A DNA stretch of 44,656 nt from Lachnospiraceae bacterium (lineage in GTDB: Bacteria > Bacillota > Clostridia > Lachnospirales > Lachnospiraceae), in NCBI GenBank assembly GCA_016288005.1, contig JAEEXY010000019.1, positions 1 to 44,656 of the forward strand, given 5' to 3'. The notes beneath the pieces are model-generated. The model saw only the letters and a list, made by a program, of their open reading frames with translations, was not told where the DNA came from and did no database searches. Shown piece after piece: positions 7,667-16,781 of the stretch. Position 1 is the stretch's first letter; each line of letters starts with the position of its first letter. The position numbers and the translations under genes were made by a program.

Positions 7667-9793
7667 ATGAAGAAAAAACTGATTGCGATCTTACTGATCA
7701 TTGCTTTGATGCTCACGGCCTGTTCCGGGGGCGGGAAGGATAAGGACCCTGCGGATAAAACCGCGGACCCCACGGCCGCAGCAAATGCCGCGCCGACCGA
7801 CGCACAGGCTGCGCCCACGACCGAGCCCACGACTGCGCCTGAGCCCACAGAGGAGCCCGATACCTTCGAGGGCAAGACTCTTGATTTTGACTTTGCCAAG
7901 AAATATCAGACCATAGACGGTTTCGGAGCCGCATTTACGTGGTACGCCGAGAGGCTGCTCCGCGCGGAGAACTCCGAGGGCGGCTTCGATGCTCTTTTCA
8001 ACGATCTTAAGCTCAATATCCTGCGTTTCAAAAATGAATATGAATACAACATCGAGGACAAGGCGGAAAATGCCGTAACGATGGCGTCTTATTATAAGGA
8101 GGCCAGAGAGAGGGCAGCGCTCTACGGGGAAAAGGTTCAGGTTCTCCTGTGCTGCTGGTCGCCTCCGGCCAAGCTCAAATCCGACAACAGCATAGATGTC
8201 GGAAGCGGCACACTGAAAAAAGACGAGTTGGGCAATTATTGCTACGATGAATATGCCGCATGGTGGACAGAGGCGGTTAAGTATTACCGCAGCTTCGGTA
8301 TTCAGATCGATTACGTCTCCATCCAGAATGAGGTTGATTTCGCTCCCGACGATTACGAAGGCTGTCTGTTCGCGGCAAAGGAAACCGACAAGCAGGCATC
8401 TTACTCGAAGGCATTCCTCGCTGTTTACCGCGCATTTAAGGCTGAGTTCGGCGACGACGCGCCGCTGCTGATCGGTCCCGAGACAATGAGCTGCGTACCC
8501 ACCACACTGAAGTCCTATATGAAGGAGGCGCTCGAAGAGGAGCCCGACAGCATGTACGGTTACGGATATCATCTGTATGTCGGCGGCACGAGCGATTCGA
8601 ATACGATGCAGGTCACTCCTTCATCCTACTTTGACAATTTCTCGATGATGCCCACACTGCTCGGCGATAAGCCGAAGTGGCAGACCGAGTTCTACATCGG
8701 GCACGGCATCCAGACTGCGGAGCTGATCAACGCGGCTCTTACGCAGGGCGAGATGAACGCGTATATCTACTGGAGCGGCGTCTGGGCCGATTCCACGCCA
8801 AATAACTTTGAATCGGCCGACCTGATCGAGGTCAACAACGCCAGAGAGTGGAGGACCAGCGCGAACTACTGGGCACTCAGACATTTTTCCGAGTTCATCA
8901 GACCGGGATATGTCAGGATCGACGCGATCAGCGGCTATAAGGATCTGCGTGTTTCGGCATTCGCGAACGAGGTCGGTAATAAGCTCGCGATCGTCATCGT
9001 AAACCGCGGCGACGAGGAGATCAGCTACCGCGTTAAGGGCAAAGATTACACGATCACCGACAGCACCGTTTATCAGTCGGTGTTCGGCGATGAGTGCGAG
9101 TCGGCCGACGGGCTTTACGCAAACCTCGGACCGCTCGGCAAAGGCAATACACTCACCATACCGGCCAAGAGCGTTACGACGATCGACATCACGGGATATT
9201 ACGGAGACACCGAGATACCGGTCGCAGCACCTGAGATCATAAAATATGACAATGAAGTTATCACCGAGTTCCCTGTTTCTGCAGTTCCGACCGAAGATGT
9301 CACGGTGATCGACACCTCGTTCGAGGCAAATACCGATATCAACGGTCTCTCGAGCTTCGGCAGCAGCGTGCTTTCGCATATCCCGGACGGAGGAAAAGAC
9401 GGGAACGGATGTCTGAAGGTCAGCCAACGCGCCCAGGACTGGAACGGCGTGATCCTCTCCGGCGGTTATTTCGAGCATTACGGATATATGCTCCGTGTGA
9501 GCTACGACTGCATGATGGAGAAGGACACCGAGATCCTCTCATGCACCTCTTCGTTCGACAAGGACGGCAGCACGAACTACCCCGACGGCGAGAACTTAAG
9601 GGTGGTCGCGACCGGGCTTAAGGCGGGAGAGTGGCAGCATGTCGAAGGCTATATGACCATGTATTCGGATATGGATCCCGGTACTTTTAAGATATACTGG
9701 GAGTCTTCCGGAAACACCGATGATATTTTCCTGGACAATGTAAAGGTTCAGATTTTGTATACAATGCCTGCGGGCAGATTTGCGGATCAATGA
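7667..9793 (+). CDS. GH30-family glycoside hydrolase lipoprotein with C-terminal carbohydrate-binding module (probable xylanase)
   Basis: This is a 708-residue exported enzyme. A lipoprotein signal ends at Cys19 (LMLTAC), followed by a Thr/Pro/Ala-rich linker to about residue 65. The catalytic domain opens with YQTIDGFGAAFTWYA, typical of GH30. It has the acid/base glutamate at E222 in SIQNE and the nucleophile at E341 in WQTEF. The sequence around these residues looks closer to the GH30 glucuronoxylanase subfamily than to glucosylceramidases, but the subfamily cannot be settled by eye. Residues from about 545 form a beta-sandwich (VIDTSFEANTDINGLSSFG, with a terminal DDIFLDNVKV strand) like CBM22/CBM4_9 modules. 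It is the first gene of a same-strand cluster of sugar transport genes, with a 35-base gap to the next gene, so it probably releases oligosaccharides for those importers. Confidence 0.88.
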   Translation: MKKKLIAILLIIALMLTACSGGGKDKDPADKTADPTAAANAAPTDAQAAPTTEPTTAPEPTEEPDTFEGKTLDFDFAKKYQTIDGFGAAFTWYAERLLRAENSEGGFDALFNDLKLNILRFKNEYEYNIEDKAENAVTMASYYKEARERAALYGEKVQVLLCCWSPPAKLKSDNSIDVGSGTLKKDELGNYCYDEYAAWWTEAVKYYRSFGIQIDYVSIQNEVDFAPDDYEGCLFAAKETDKQASYSKAFLAVYRAFKAEFGDDAPLLIGPETMSCVPTTLKSYMKEALEEEPDSMYGYGYHLYVGGTSDSNTMQVTPSSYFDNFSMMPTLLGDKPKWQTEFYIGHGIQTAELINAALTQGEMNAYIYWSGVWADSTPNNFESADLIEVNNAREWRTSANYWALRHFSEFIRPGYVRIDAISGYKDLRVSAFANEVGNKLAIVIVNRGDEEISYRVKGKDYTITDSTVYQSVFGDECESADGLYANLGPLGKGNTLTIPAKSVTTIDITGYYGDTEIPVAAPEIIKYDNEVITEFPVSAVPTEDVTVIDTSFEANTDINGLSSFGSSVLSHIPDGGKDGNGCLKVSQRAQDWNGVILSGGYFEHYGYMLRVSYDCMMEKDTEILSCTSSFDKDGSTNYPDGENLRVVATGLKAGEWQHVEGYMTMYSDMDPGTFKIYWESSGNTDDIFLDNVKVQILYTMPAGRFADQ

Positions 9794-9828
9794 TGAGGCT
9801 TTGCCTTATCCGATGAGGAGGATGTACC

Positions 9829-12756
9829 GTGAAAAAAGCAAAAGGTCTGATTATTTTAGCGGCAGCCGTCGCAGTGATAGTCCTTATCGTTGTGATAAAG
9901 AACCTGACTGCCGAAAAGAATTATTCCAAAAAATACGCGGGATACGATCTTACGGCCGACGTTAAGGGCCTCGGCAGAGACGATTCCTACGTAAAGTATC
10001 TGGAGAAGTATGAGAACGCGCCCGTAGCGCAGACCGCATTCTCGATCAATGCGGCCGATTTTGCCGAGGCTGAGGACGCGTATGTCATGGATGAGTGCGG
10101 AGGGCTGACCAACGTGCTCTATACCGGCGATTCTTCGGAGGTTTCGTGGAAGGTAAACATTCCCGAGACCGGCATGTACAATATCTTCGTTAAGTACTAC
10201 ACCGTTCCTTCGCGCGGTGTGGAGGTTGAGCGCGCAGTGTACATCAACGGCGAGATCCCTTTCCACGGCGCGGACGATCTGAGCTTTTCGAGGATATGGA
10301 CCAACAACGGAGCGGTACGCACCGACAACAGAGGCAATCAGATCAGACCCTCGCAGACCGAGCGTTTTGAGTGGCAGGGCCAGTATCTTAAGGACTATAT
10401 GGGATATATCGCGCATCCCTATAAGTTCTATCTTGAGGCGGGAGAGAACACTATCACGTTTAAGGCTGTGAACGAACCCGTCATTCTCTCAAATATCGAT
10501 TTCTGCGTTATCACCGAGGGTACGGGGTATGAGCAGTACGCGGCGGAGCACGCCGGCGAGCATATTTCCGCAGATTCGGCAAAGGCTGTTATCAAGATCA
10601 ACGGCGAGGACGCGGCGGCACGTTCCGACGCATCCCTCTACGCAAAATATGACAAGGCGGCGGCCAATACCGATCCGTACAGCATTACGGCGACTATACT
10701 CAACTACATCGGCGGCGATCCCTGGAAGGTCCCCGGACAGTGGATCGAGTGGGATTTCAACGCTCCCGCCGACGGCTGGTACAATATCACGATCAAGGGC
10801 AGACAGTACTATGAGCGCGGCGCCGTTTCGGGCAGAAGCCTCTATATCGACGGTGAGATCCCGTTCAAGGAGGTCGAGACCGTTGAGTTCAAATACGGCA
10901 ATGAGTGGGAGACGCTGACACTCGCCGACGCGAAAGGCAATCCCTACAAATTCTATCTGACCGCGGGCGATCATAAGATCAGGCTCGAGGCCAATCTGGG
11001 CGAGCTCGGCGACATCCTGAACACCCTGAGTGACAATGTTTTCCGTCTCAATCAGATGTACCGCAAGATCCTCGTTCTGACGGGCGCAAATCCCGATAAA
11101 TACCGTGATTACAATCTCGACCAGGTTTATCCCGAGGTCATAGAGGCCATGGCGCTTGAGAGCAAGCGTCTCTACAAGGTCATCGACGACTGTGTCGAGA
11201 TCACCGGACAGAAATCCGACAAGATAGCGACCGCGCTTACCCTGGCGATCCAGCTTGAGCGCTTCGTTGAGGATCCCGACGAGATCCCGAAGGCTCTCGC
11301 GAGCTTCAAGGAAAATATCGCAGGTCTGGGCACCTCGATCCTTTCGATGAGTGAGATCAAGCTCGACGTCGATTATATCGTGGTGCAGGGCACAGAAGCC
11401 GCGCAGGTAAAGGACAGCGCCGGATTCTTTAAGAGGGCATGGCACAGAGTCAGCAGCTTCTTCGCGACATTCTTCGTTGACTACAACGCGATCGGCGACG
11501 TATACGACGAGGACGACGATGAGGTTATCGAGGTATGGCTGCTTTCCGGACGTGACCAGAACGAAGTCATGAAAATGATGGTCGACGATACATTTACCCC
11601 GAACAGCAAGATCAAGGTCAATGTGCAGCTGATCGACGCGGGAGCGCTCCTGAACGCAGTAATGTCAGGCAACGGGCCGGACGTGGTCCTTACCGTAGAT
11701 GCGCAGCAGCCCGTAAACTACGCGCTGCGTCATGCGGTCGAGGATCTCACGCAGTTCCCCGATTTCTATGATGTTGTTGCGGATTATCCCGAGAGCTCTT
11801 ATACCTCGTATAAGTTCGAGGGCGGCGTATACGGACTTCCCGAGACCCAGAACTACAACGTTATGTTCTACAGAAAGGACATCATGGAGGAGCTCGGGCT
11901 CGAGGTTCCCCAGACATGGGACGATCTGGTAAACATGCTCGCCACCATCCAGGGCGCGAACATGTCGGTTGCGCTCCCCACGGTTGAGCGAAGGATCAAC
12001 AACGCGCAGAATCCCGACCTTTCGCTGTATTTCACACTGGTACAGCAGATGGGCGGCACGTTCTACGATGAGCCCGGACAGAGGATCATCATCGACAGCG
12101 AGGCCGGAGTCGGAGCATTTGAGCTCTACACGAGCATGTTCAACGATTACGGACTTCCCCGCGACTACGATTTCGTCAGCCGTTTCCGTTCGGGAGAGAT
12201 CCCGCTCGGCATCACCGATTACAACACATACAATACACTGGTCGTTTCCGCGCCCGAGATCAGAGGTCTCTGGGACTTCACACTGATACCCGGTACCGAA
12301 AGAACGGATGAGAACGGAAACACCTACATAGACAGATCCGTTCATTGCTGGGGCACATGTTCCATGATGCTCGCGAACGATGACGAGGTCAAGAAAAAGA
12401 AGGCCTGGGAGTTCATGAAATGGTGGGCTTCCGCAGATACCCAGGTACGCTTCGGACGTGAGCTCGAGGCGGTTATGGGTTCGGCCGCAAGATACGCGAC
12501 GGCCAATCTGGAGGCTTTCAAGCAGCTTTCATGGTCGGCCGAGCAGGTTAAGGTACTCGAGGAGCAGAGGAGCTTCACAAAGGGCTTCAGAGAGGTAGCC
12601 GGCGGCTACTACACCTCACGCCACCTGACCAATGCCTGCCGTAAGGTAATGAACAACAAAGAGGATCCCCGTGAGGTTCTGCTCGACTACGTAAGGACCA
12701 TCAACGAGGAGATCACTAAGAAACGAAAAGAATACGGCCTGTCCGTAAGAGAGTAA
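9829..12756 (+). CDS. Membrane-anchored extracellular solute-binding protein fused to duplicated carbohydrate-binding-like domains
   Basis: At 975 residues this is about twice the normal size of a family 1 sugar-binding protein. The start is GTG at 9829, eight bases after GAGGAGG. An N-terminal hydrophobic segment (about residues 5-23) without a lipobox anchors it. Two related beta-sandwich-like domains follow (about 60-235 and 245-400). They share the blocks VYINGEIPF / LYIDGEIPF and HPYKFYLEAGENTI / NPYKFYLTAGDHKI, which shows an internal duplication, and they resemble CBM6/CBM35-type sugar-binding modules. A helical stretch (about 400-520) leads to the solute-binding domain from about 545 to the end (GNGPDVVLTVD, YGLPETQNYNVMFYRKDIMEELG). 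It is followed after 16 bases by two permease genes, so it is presumably their substrate receptor. The ligand is unknown; a glycan with linked GH30 activity is inferred. Confidence 0.88.
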   Translation: MKKAKGLIILAAAVAVIVLIVVIKNLTAEKNYSKKYAGYDLTADVKGLGRDDSYVKYLEKYENAPVAQTAFSINAADFAEAEDAYVMDECGGLTNVLYTGDSSEVSWKVNIPETGMYNIFVKYYTVPSRGVEVERAVYINGEIPFHGADDLSFSRIWTNNGAVRTDNRGNQIRPSQTERFEWQGQYLKDYMGYIAHPYKFYLEAGENTITFKAVNEPVILSNIDFCVITEGTGYEQYAAEHAGEHISADSAKAVIKINGEDAAARSDASLYAKYDKAAANTDPYSITATILNYIGGDPWKVPGQWIEWDFNAPADGWYNITIKGRQYYERGAVSGRSLYIDGEIPFKEVETVEFKYGNEWETLTLADAKGNPYKFYLTAGDHKIRLEANLGELGDILNTLSDNVFRLNQMYRKILVLTGANPDKYRDYNLDQVYPEVIEAMALESKRLYKVIDDCVEITGQKSDKIATALTLAIQLERFVEDPDEIPKALASFKENIAGLGTSILSMSEIKLDVDYIVVQGTEAAQVKDSAGFFKRAWHRVSSFFATFFVDYNAIGDVYDEDDDEVIEVWLLSGRDQNEVMKMMVDDTFTPNSKIKVNVQLIDAGALLNAVMSGNGPDVVLTVDAQQPVNYALRHAVEDLTQFPDFYDVVADYPESSYTSYKFEGGVYGLPETQNYNVMFYRKDIMEELGLEVPQTWDDLVNMLATIQGANMSVALPTVERRINNAQNPDLSLYFTLVQQMGGTFYDEPGQRIIIDSEAGVGAFELYTSMFNDYGLPRDYDFVSRFRSGEIPLGITDYNTYNTLVVSAPEIRGLWDFTLIPGTERTDENGNTYIDRSVHCWGTCSMMLANDDEVKKKKAWEFMKWWASADTQVRFGRELEAVMGSAARYATANLEAFKQLSWSAEQVKVLEEQRSFTKGFREVAGGYYTSRHLTNACRKVMNNKEDPREVLLDYVRTINEEITKKRKEYGLSVRE

Positions 12757-12772
12757 GGAAGGAGGAGAGTAT

Positions 12773-13708
12773 ATGAGCTTTATTAAGAGTTATGTTTCGA
12801 TGCGCAAGCAGAACGCCAGGACAAACTGGAAAAAGGCAAAGATGATGAAGAACTGCTACCTCTTCCTTCTGCCTTATGCGGTGCTGTTCACGCTGTTCTA
12901 CATCGTGCCGCTGGTAACTTCGATCTTTTACGGATTTACCTACTACAACATTCTCGAAAGTCCGAAGTTCATCGGACTTCAGAACTATATCAACCTGATC
13001 CTGCAGGATGACGTATTCCTGATCGCCATCAGAAATACCTTCATCATCGCTGCGATCACCGGACCCATCGGATATATGCTCAGCTTCATGTCCGCGTGGT
13101 TCATCAACGAGTTGCCGAGCTGGCTGCGCGCGATCGCGATCGTGTGCTTCTACGCTCCCTCGATAGCGGGTAATGTTTACTACATTTTCTCGATCTTCTT
13201 CAAGGGCGATACTTACGGATACGTAAACGGTATACTTATGGATCTGGGGATACTCACCGAGCCGAGGATGTGGCTCACCGATCCCCGCTACATGATGCCG
13301 GTTGTCATCCTCGTAATCCTGTGGATGTCGCTGGGCAGCGGCTTCCTCGCGTTCGTTGCGGGTCTCCAGGGTATCGACCGCGCCCAGTACGAAGCGGGTA
13401 TGATCGACGGCGTAAAGAACCGCTGGCAGGAGCTCTGGTACATCACCCTTCCCAACATGAAGCCCATGCTTCTGTTCGGCGCGGTTATGGCCATCACCAC
13501 TTCCTTCGGTGTCTGCGACCAGACGATGTCCCTGTGCGGATATCCTTCGACCGATTACGCGGCACGAACCGTCGTAACCCACCTTTTCGACTACGGTTTC
13601 TCACGTTTTGAGATGGGCTACGCATCGGCGATCGCTACGATACTGTTTATTGTCATGATCCTCAGCAATAAGATCATTCAAAGTCTGTTAAGGAGGGTCG
13701 GAACATGA
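12773..13708 (+). CDS. Sugar ABC transporter permease, MalF/UgpA type (first pair)
   Basis: This 311-residue membrane protein has about six hydrophobic segments and the EAA loop EAGMIDGVKNRWQELWYITLPN that contacts the ATPase in binding-protein-dependent sugar importers. Its start follows AAGGAAGGAGGAG. The stop codon overlaps the next permease start (ATGA), so the two are translationally coupled. Together they would form the channel for the solute-binding protein encoded just upstream. No ATPase gene is in the cluster, so the pair must borrow one encoded elsewhere, as MsmX-type ATPases do in Bacillus. Confidence 0.93.
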   Translation: MSFIKSYVSMRKQNARTNWKKAKMMKNCYLFLLPYAVLFTLFYIVPLVTSIFYGFTYYNILESPKFIGLQNYINLILQDDVFLIAIRNTFIIAAITGPIGYMLSFMSAWFINELPSWLRAIAIVCFYAPSIAGNVYYIFSIFFKGDTYGYVNGILMDLGILTEPRMWLTDPRYMMPVVILVILWMSLGSGFLAFVAGLQGIDRAQYEAGMIDGVKNRWQELWYITLPNMKPMLLFGAVMAITTSFGVCDQTMSLCGYPSTDYAARTVVTHLFDYGFSRFEMGYASAIATILFIVMILSNKIIQSLLRRVGT

Positions 13709-14598
13709 TCGGAAAAGAAAATACAATTTACAAGAAAAAACCCAAGCTCCTTCGCAGACGTGTCGCAAATCGTTCGCGCGGCGGCGATATGGCCATCTAT
13801 CTGTTCCTGCTGATCATGGCCCTGATCATGGTGTTCCCGCTCGTATTTGCGATCAACAGCGCATTAAAGCCTCTGGACGAGCTGTTCCTGTTCCCTCCGA
13901 GGATATTTGCGCAGAACCCTACATTCGATAACTTCGCGGACCTGTTCGTTTCGATGAGCAAATCGACCGTTACGTTCTCGAGATACCTGTTCAATACCGT
14001 AATGATCACGGTTATCGGTACCGTCGGCCACGTACTCATCGCATCGATGGCTGCGTTCGTGCTCGCAAAGTATGATTTCCCGGGCGGAAGACTGTTCTTC
14101 AGCATTGTTGTTACGGCCCTCATGTTCACCGGTTACATCACACAGATCCCCAACTACCTGGTAATGAACAGGCTCGGCTGGATCGACACCTACTTTGCTC
14201 TTATCGTTCCCGCTTTCGCGGCGCCGATCGGACTGTTCCTCATGAAGCAGTTCATGGAGGGCATCCCCACAGCGCTTATCGAGGCGGCAAAGGTTGACGG
14301 AGCCTCCGAGTGGAGGACCTTCGCTACCATAGTTATGCCCAATGTTAAGCCCGCATGGCTTACCATCATCATCTTCTCGGTACAGAACCTCTGGAATACC
14401 AGGGCTTCGACATTTATCTATTCCGAGGAGAAGAAGACGCTTGTTTACGCGCTCCAGCAGATCCAGAACGGCGGCGTTGCGCGTACCGGACAGGCTGCCG
14501 CGGTAACTGTTGTGGTAATGATCGTTCCGATCCTTACTTTCATTCTCTCGGAGAGCCAGATCCTCGAGACCATGGCTTCCTCGGGTATCAAGGATTAA
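13705..14598 (+). CDS. Sugar ABC transporter permease, MalG type (first pair)
   Basis: This is a 297-residue inner membrane permease with about six transmembrane segments. Its EAA loop is EAAKVDGASEWRTFATIVMPN. It overlaps the MalF-like gene by four bases. A basic N-terminal tail precedes the first membrane segment. The C-terminus ends in the common MalG-family form (E.MASSGIKD). It would pair with the preceding permease. Confidence 0.93.
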   Translation: MIGKENTIYKKKPKLLRRRVANRSRGGDMAIYLFLLIMALIMVFPLVFAINSALKPLDELFLFPPRIFAQNPTFDNFADLFVSMSKSTVTFSRYLFNTVMITVIGTVGHVLIASMAAFVLAKYDFPGGRLFFSIVVTALMFTGYITQIPNYLVMNRLGWIDTYFALIVPAFAAPIGLFLMKQFMEGIPTALIEAAKVDGASEWRTFATIVMPNVKPAWLTIIIFSVQNLWNTRASTFIYSEEKKTLVYALQQIQNGGVARTGQAAAVTVVVMIVPILTFILSESQILETMASSGIKD

Positions 14599-14611
14599 GG
14601 GGGGACATGGG

Positions 14612-16120
14612 ATGAAAAGCTTATTTTCCAAAATGATCGCCCTGGCCGCGGCGATCGTATTGCTCGCGGCTCCCGTCGCGGCGTACGCCGACACGGGTTA
14701 TACCTACAACTACGATTACTGGGAAGAAACGCAGTATTCGCCGGATGCCTATACGGTAAGGGCTACGCTGACTTATAAGGAGCTCGGACTCGACAAAAAG
14801 TTCGAAGGCGCTTCTTCGGTATTTGTGCGCGGCAACATGATATATATCTGCGATTCGTCGAACAACAGGATCATCGAGGTCGCGGCTGAAAACGGCATTT
14901 ACACCGTACAGCGCGTGATCGACGGTTTTGAAGGCGATACGGAGATACTGACCTTCAATAATCCTCAGGATGTGTTCGTATCCGAGGACGGTGAGTTCTA
15001 TATCTGTGACAACGGAAACGGAAGAGTGGTAAAGCTCACGAGCGATCTCAAATATGTGCTCAGCTTTACGCAGCCCGACGACATCCTCTTTGATTCGAGC
15101 GTTTCGTTCCTTCCGACCAGACTCATTGTCGATGACGCGGGACGTGTTTATCTGGTTGCGCAGCATGTGAACAAAGGTCTGATCAAGTATGAGTCGGACG
15201 GTACATTTACAGGCTTCATCGGCGCGACTCCGGTTACCTACAGCTGGTATCAGTACATCTGGAAGACCTATCTGATGACAAAGGAACAGCGCGCTCAGAC
15301 ACAGAACTTCGTTCCTACCGAGTACGACAATATCGCGCTCGACAAGGACGGCTTCATGTATGTCGTAACGACGCACGTGGATGAAGCCGATCTGATGAAC
15401 GATCAGGCGATGCCCATCAGAAAGCTTAACGCGCTGGGCAACGATATCCTGATCAAGAACGGCAATTTCCCTCCGATCGGAGACATCGACTGGTCCGATG
15501 ACGCGGGTTATTCGGGATCGTCAAAGATGATCGACGTCACGGTACTCGATAATGACACTTATTTTGCACTCGACCGGACGCGATGCAGGATATTCGGATA
15601 TGACAACCAGGGACATCTGCTGTACGCCTTCGGCGGCAACGGAAACCGAGACGGTTATTTCAGAGAACCCGTATCGCTCGAGCATATGGGCAACGATCTG
15701 CTCGTGCTCGACAAAAAAGCGGGACAGATAACGGTATTTACGCCGACCGATTTCGGCGGAGGCATATTCGGCGCGATCGAGTCCTACCAGGCAGGAGATT
15801 ATGACGGCTCAGCGGATATCTGGCGTGACGTGCTGTCGTTAAACGGCAACTACGATCTGGCATATATCGGCATCGGGCGCGCGCTCCTGCGTCAGGACAA
15901 ATACAAAGAGGCCATGTACTATTTCAAGGTCAAGAACGACGTTGACAATTACGCAAAGGCCTTTAAGCTCTACCGCAAGGAATGGGTTGAGGACCACATC
16001 GCGATCATATTCGCCGCGGCGGTGATACTGATGGTCGTTCCGCTGGCGATAGGCAGATCAAAGAGACTCAGATGGGAGGTGGCGAAGTATGAAGAAGAGC
16101 GCAGAACTATCAGGCGCTAG
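14612..16120 (+). CDS. NHL-repeat extracytoplasmic protein with C-terminal membrane anchor
   Basis: This 502-residue protein has a signal peptide (cleavage likely after AYA at about residue 26), a beta-propeller-like region and a C-terminal transmembrane segment at about 462-481 followed by a basic cytoplasmic tail. The propeller shows repeated NHL-type blocks: GASSVFVRGNMIYICDSSNNRI, then NPQDVFVSEDGEFYICDNGNGRVV, and later HMGNDLLVLDKKAGQITVF. A short TPR-like helical pair (about 398-445; YQAGDYDGSADIW, LLRQDKYKEAMYYF) lies before the anchor. Propellers of this kind bind proteins or glycans outside the cell. It lies between the transport genes and a Yip1-like gene, with which it overlaps by 32 bases. 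Its role in the cluster is not established; a scaffold or ligand-sensing role next to the permeases is inference. Confidence 0.78.
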   Translation: MKSLFSKMIALAAAIVLLAAPVAAYADTGYTYNYDYWEETQYSPDAYTVRATLTYKELGLDKKFEGASSVFVRGNMIYICDSSNNRIIEVAAENGIYTVQRVIDGFEGDTEILTFNNPQDVFVSEDGEFYICDNGNGRVVKLTSDLKYVLSFTQPDDILFDSSVSFLPTRLIVDDAGRVYLVAQHVNKGLIKYESDGTFTGFIGATPVTYSWYQYIWKTYLMTKEQRAQTQNFVPTEYDNIALDKDGFMYVVTTHVDEADLMNDQAMPIRKLNALGNDILIKNGNFPPIGDIDWSDDAGYSGSSKMIDVTVLDNDTYFALDRTRCRIFGYDNQGHLLYAFGGNGNRDGYFREPVSLEHMGNDLLVLDKKAGQITVFTPTDFGGGIFGAIESYQAGDYDGSADIWRDVLSLNGNYDLAYIGIGRALLRQDKYKEAMYYFKVKNDVDNYAKAFKLYRKEWVEDHIAIIFAAAVILMVVPLAIGRSKRLRWEVAKYEEERRTIRR

Positions 16121-16766
16121 TACGGGCAGTTCACGCGCCTCGGGCTTCTGGAAGTCGCTTCGCTACGCTCTGTACGCGGTAGTGCATCCTGTCGACGGTT
16201 TCTGGGATCTGACACATGAAAAGAGAGGCTCGGCCGCAGCGGGAACGGTGATACTGATCCTTGCGCTGCTTACCAGGGTCTGGAGACTCCAGTACACCAA
16301 TTTCCAGTTCATCAGGGTCAACTGGGAGCGCATCAACATTTTCATGCAGGTCATGGGCATACTGATGCCGTTCCTTATCTGGGTGCTCTCGAACTGGGCG
16401 CTTACAACGCTTTTTGACGGAAAAGGCAATCTTAAGAACGTTTACATAGCTTCGTGCTACGCGATCGCGCCTTATCCGCTGGTAATGATACCCAACACGA
16501 TACTGAGCAATCTGCTCGCAGCCGACGAGAGTACGTTCTACGTGTTCTTTTACTACCTCTCGCTTGTATGGTGCGTGATGCTGATGGTAGTCGGGATGAG
16601 TCAGATCCATGAGTACAAGATGGGCAAGAATCTTCTGTGCATCCTGTTCTCGATCGTCGGAATGGCAGTAGTCATTTTCATCCTTCTGCTGTTCTTCTCG
16701 CTGATCAGTGACGGTATCGCGTATTTTTACTCGCTGTATAAAGAGATCATATTCAGACTATACTAA
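16089..16766 (+). CDS. Yip1-like integral membrane protein
   Basis: This 225-residue membrane protein has about five hydrophobic segments and a short cytoplasmic N-terminus with SLRYALYAVVHPVDGFWDLTHEKRGS, the entry pattern seen in bacterial Yip1-family proteins. It begins inside the end of the NHL-protein gene (32-base overlap, different frame), so the two are probably translationally coupled. No catalytic motif is visible. Bacterial Yip1 proteins have no settled function. Its place between an NHL protein and a DUF5696-like protein in a sugar transport cluster suggests a membrane partner for those exposed proteins. Confidence 0.7.
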   Translation: MKKSAELSGASTGSSRASGFWKSLRYALYAVVHPVDGFWDLTHEKRGSAAAGTVILILALLTRVWRLQYTNFQFIRVNWERINIFMQVMGILMPFLIWVLSNWALTTLFDGKGNLKNVYIASCYAIAPYPLVMIPNTILSNLLAADESTFYVFFYYLSLVWCVMLMVVGMSQIHEYKMGKNLLCILFSIVGMAVVIFILLLFFSLISDGIAYFYSLYKEIIFRLY

Positions 16767-16781
16767 CGAAAGGGGAGAACT

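Noticed and set aside
10489-11445. Minus-strand open frame (318 codons) opposite the fused binding protein
   Set aside because: Shadow frame without ribosome site or family features.
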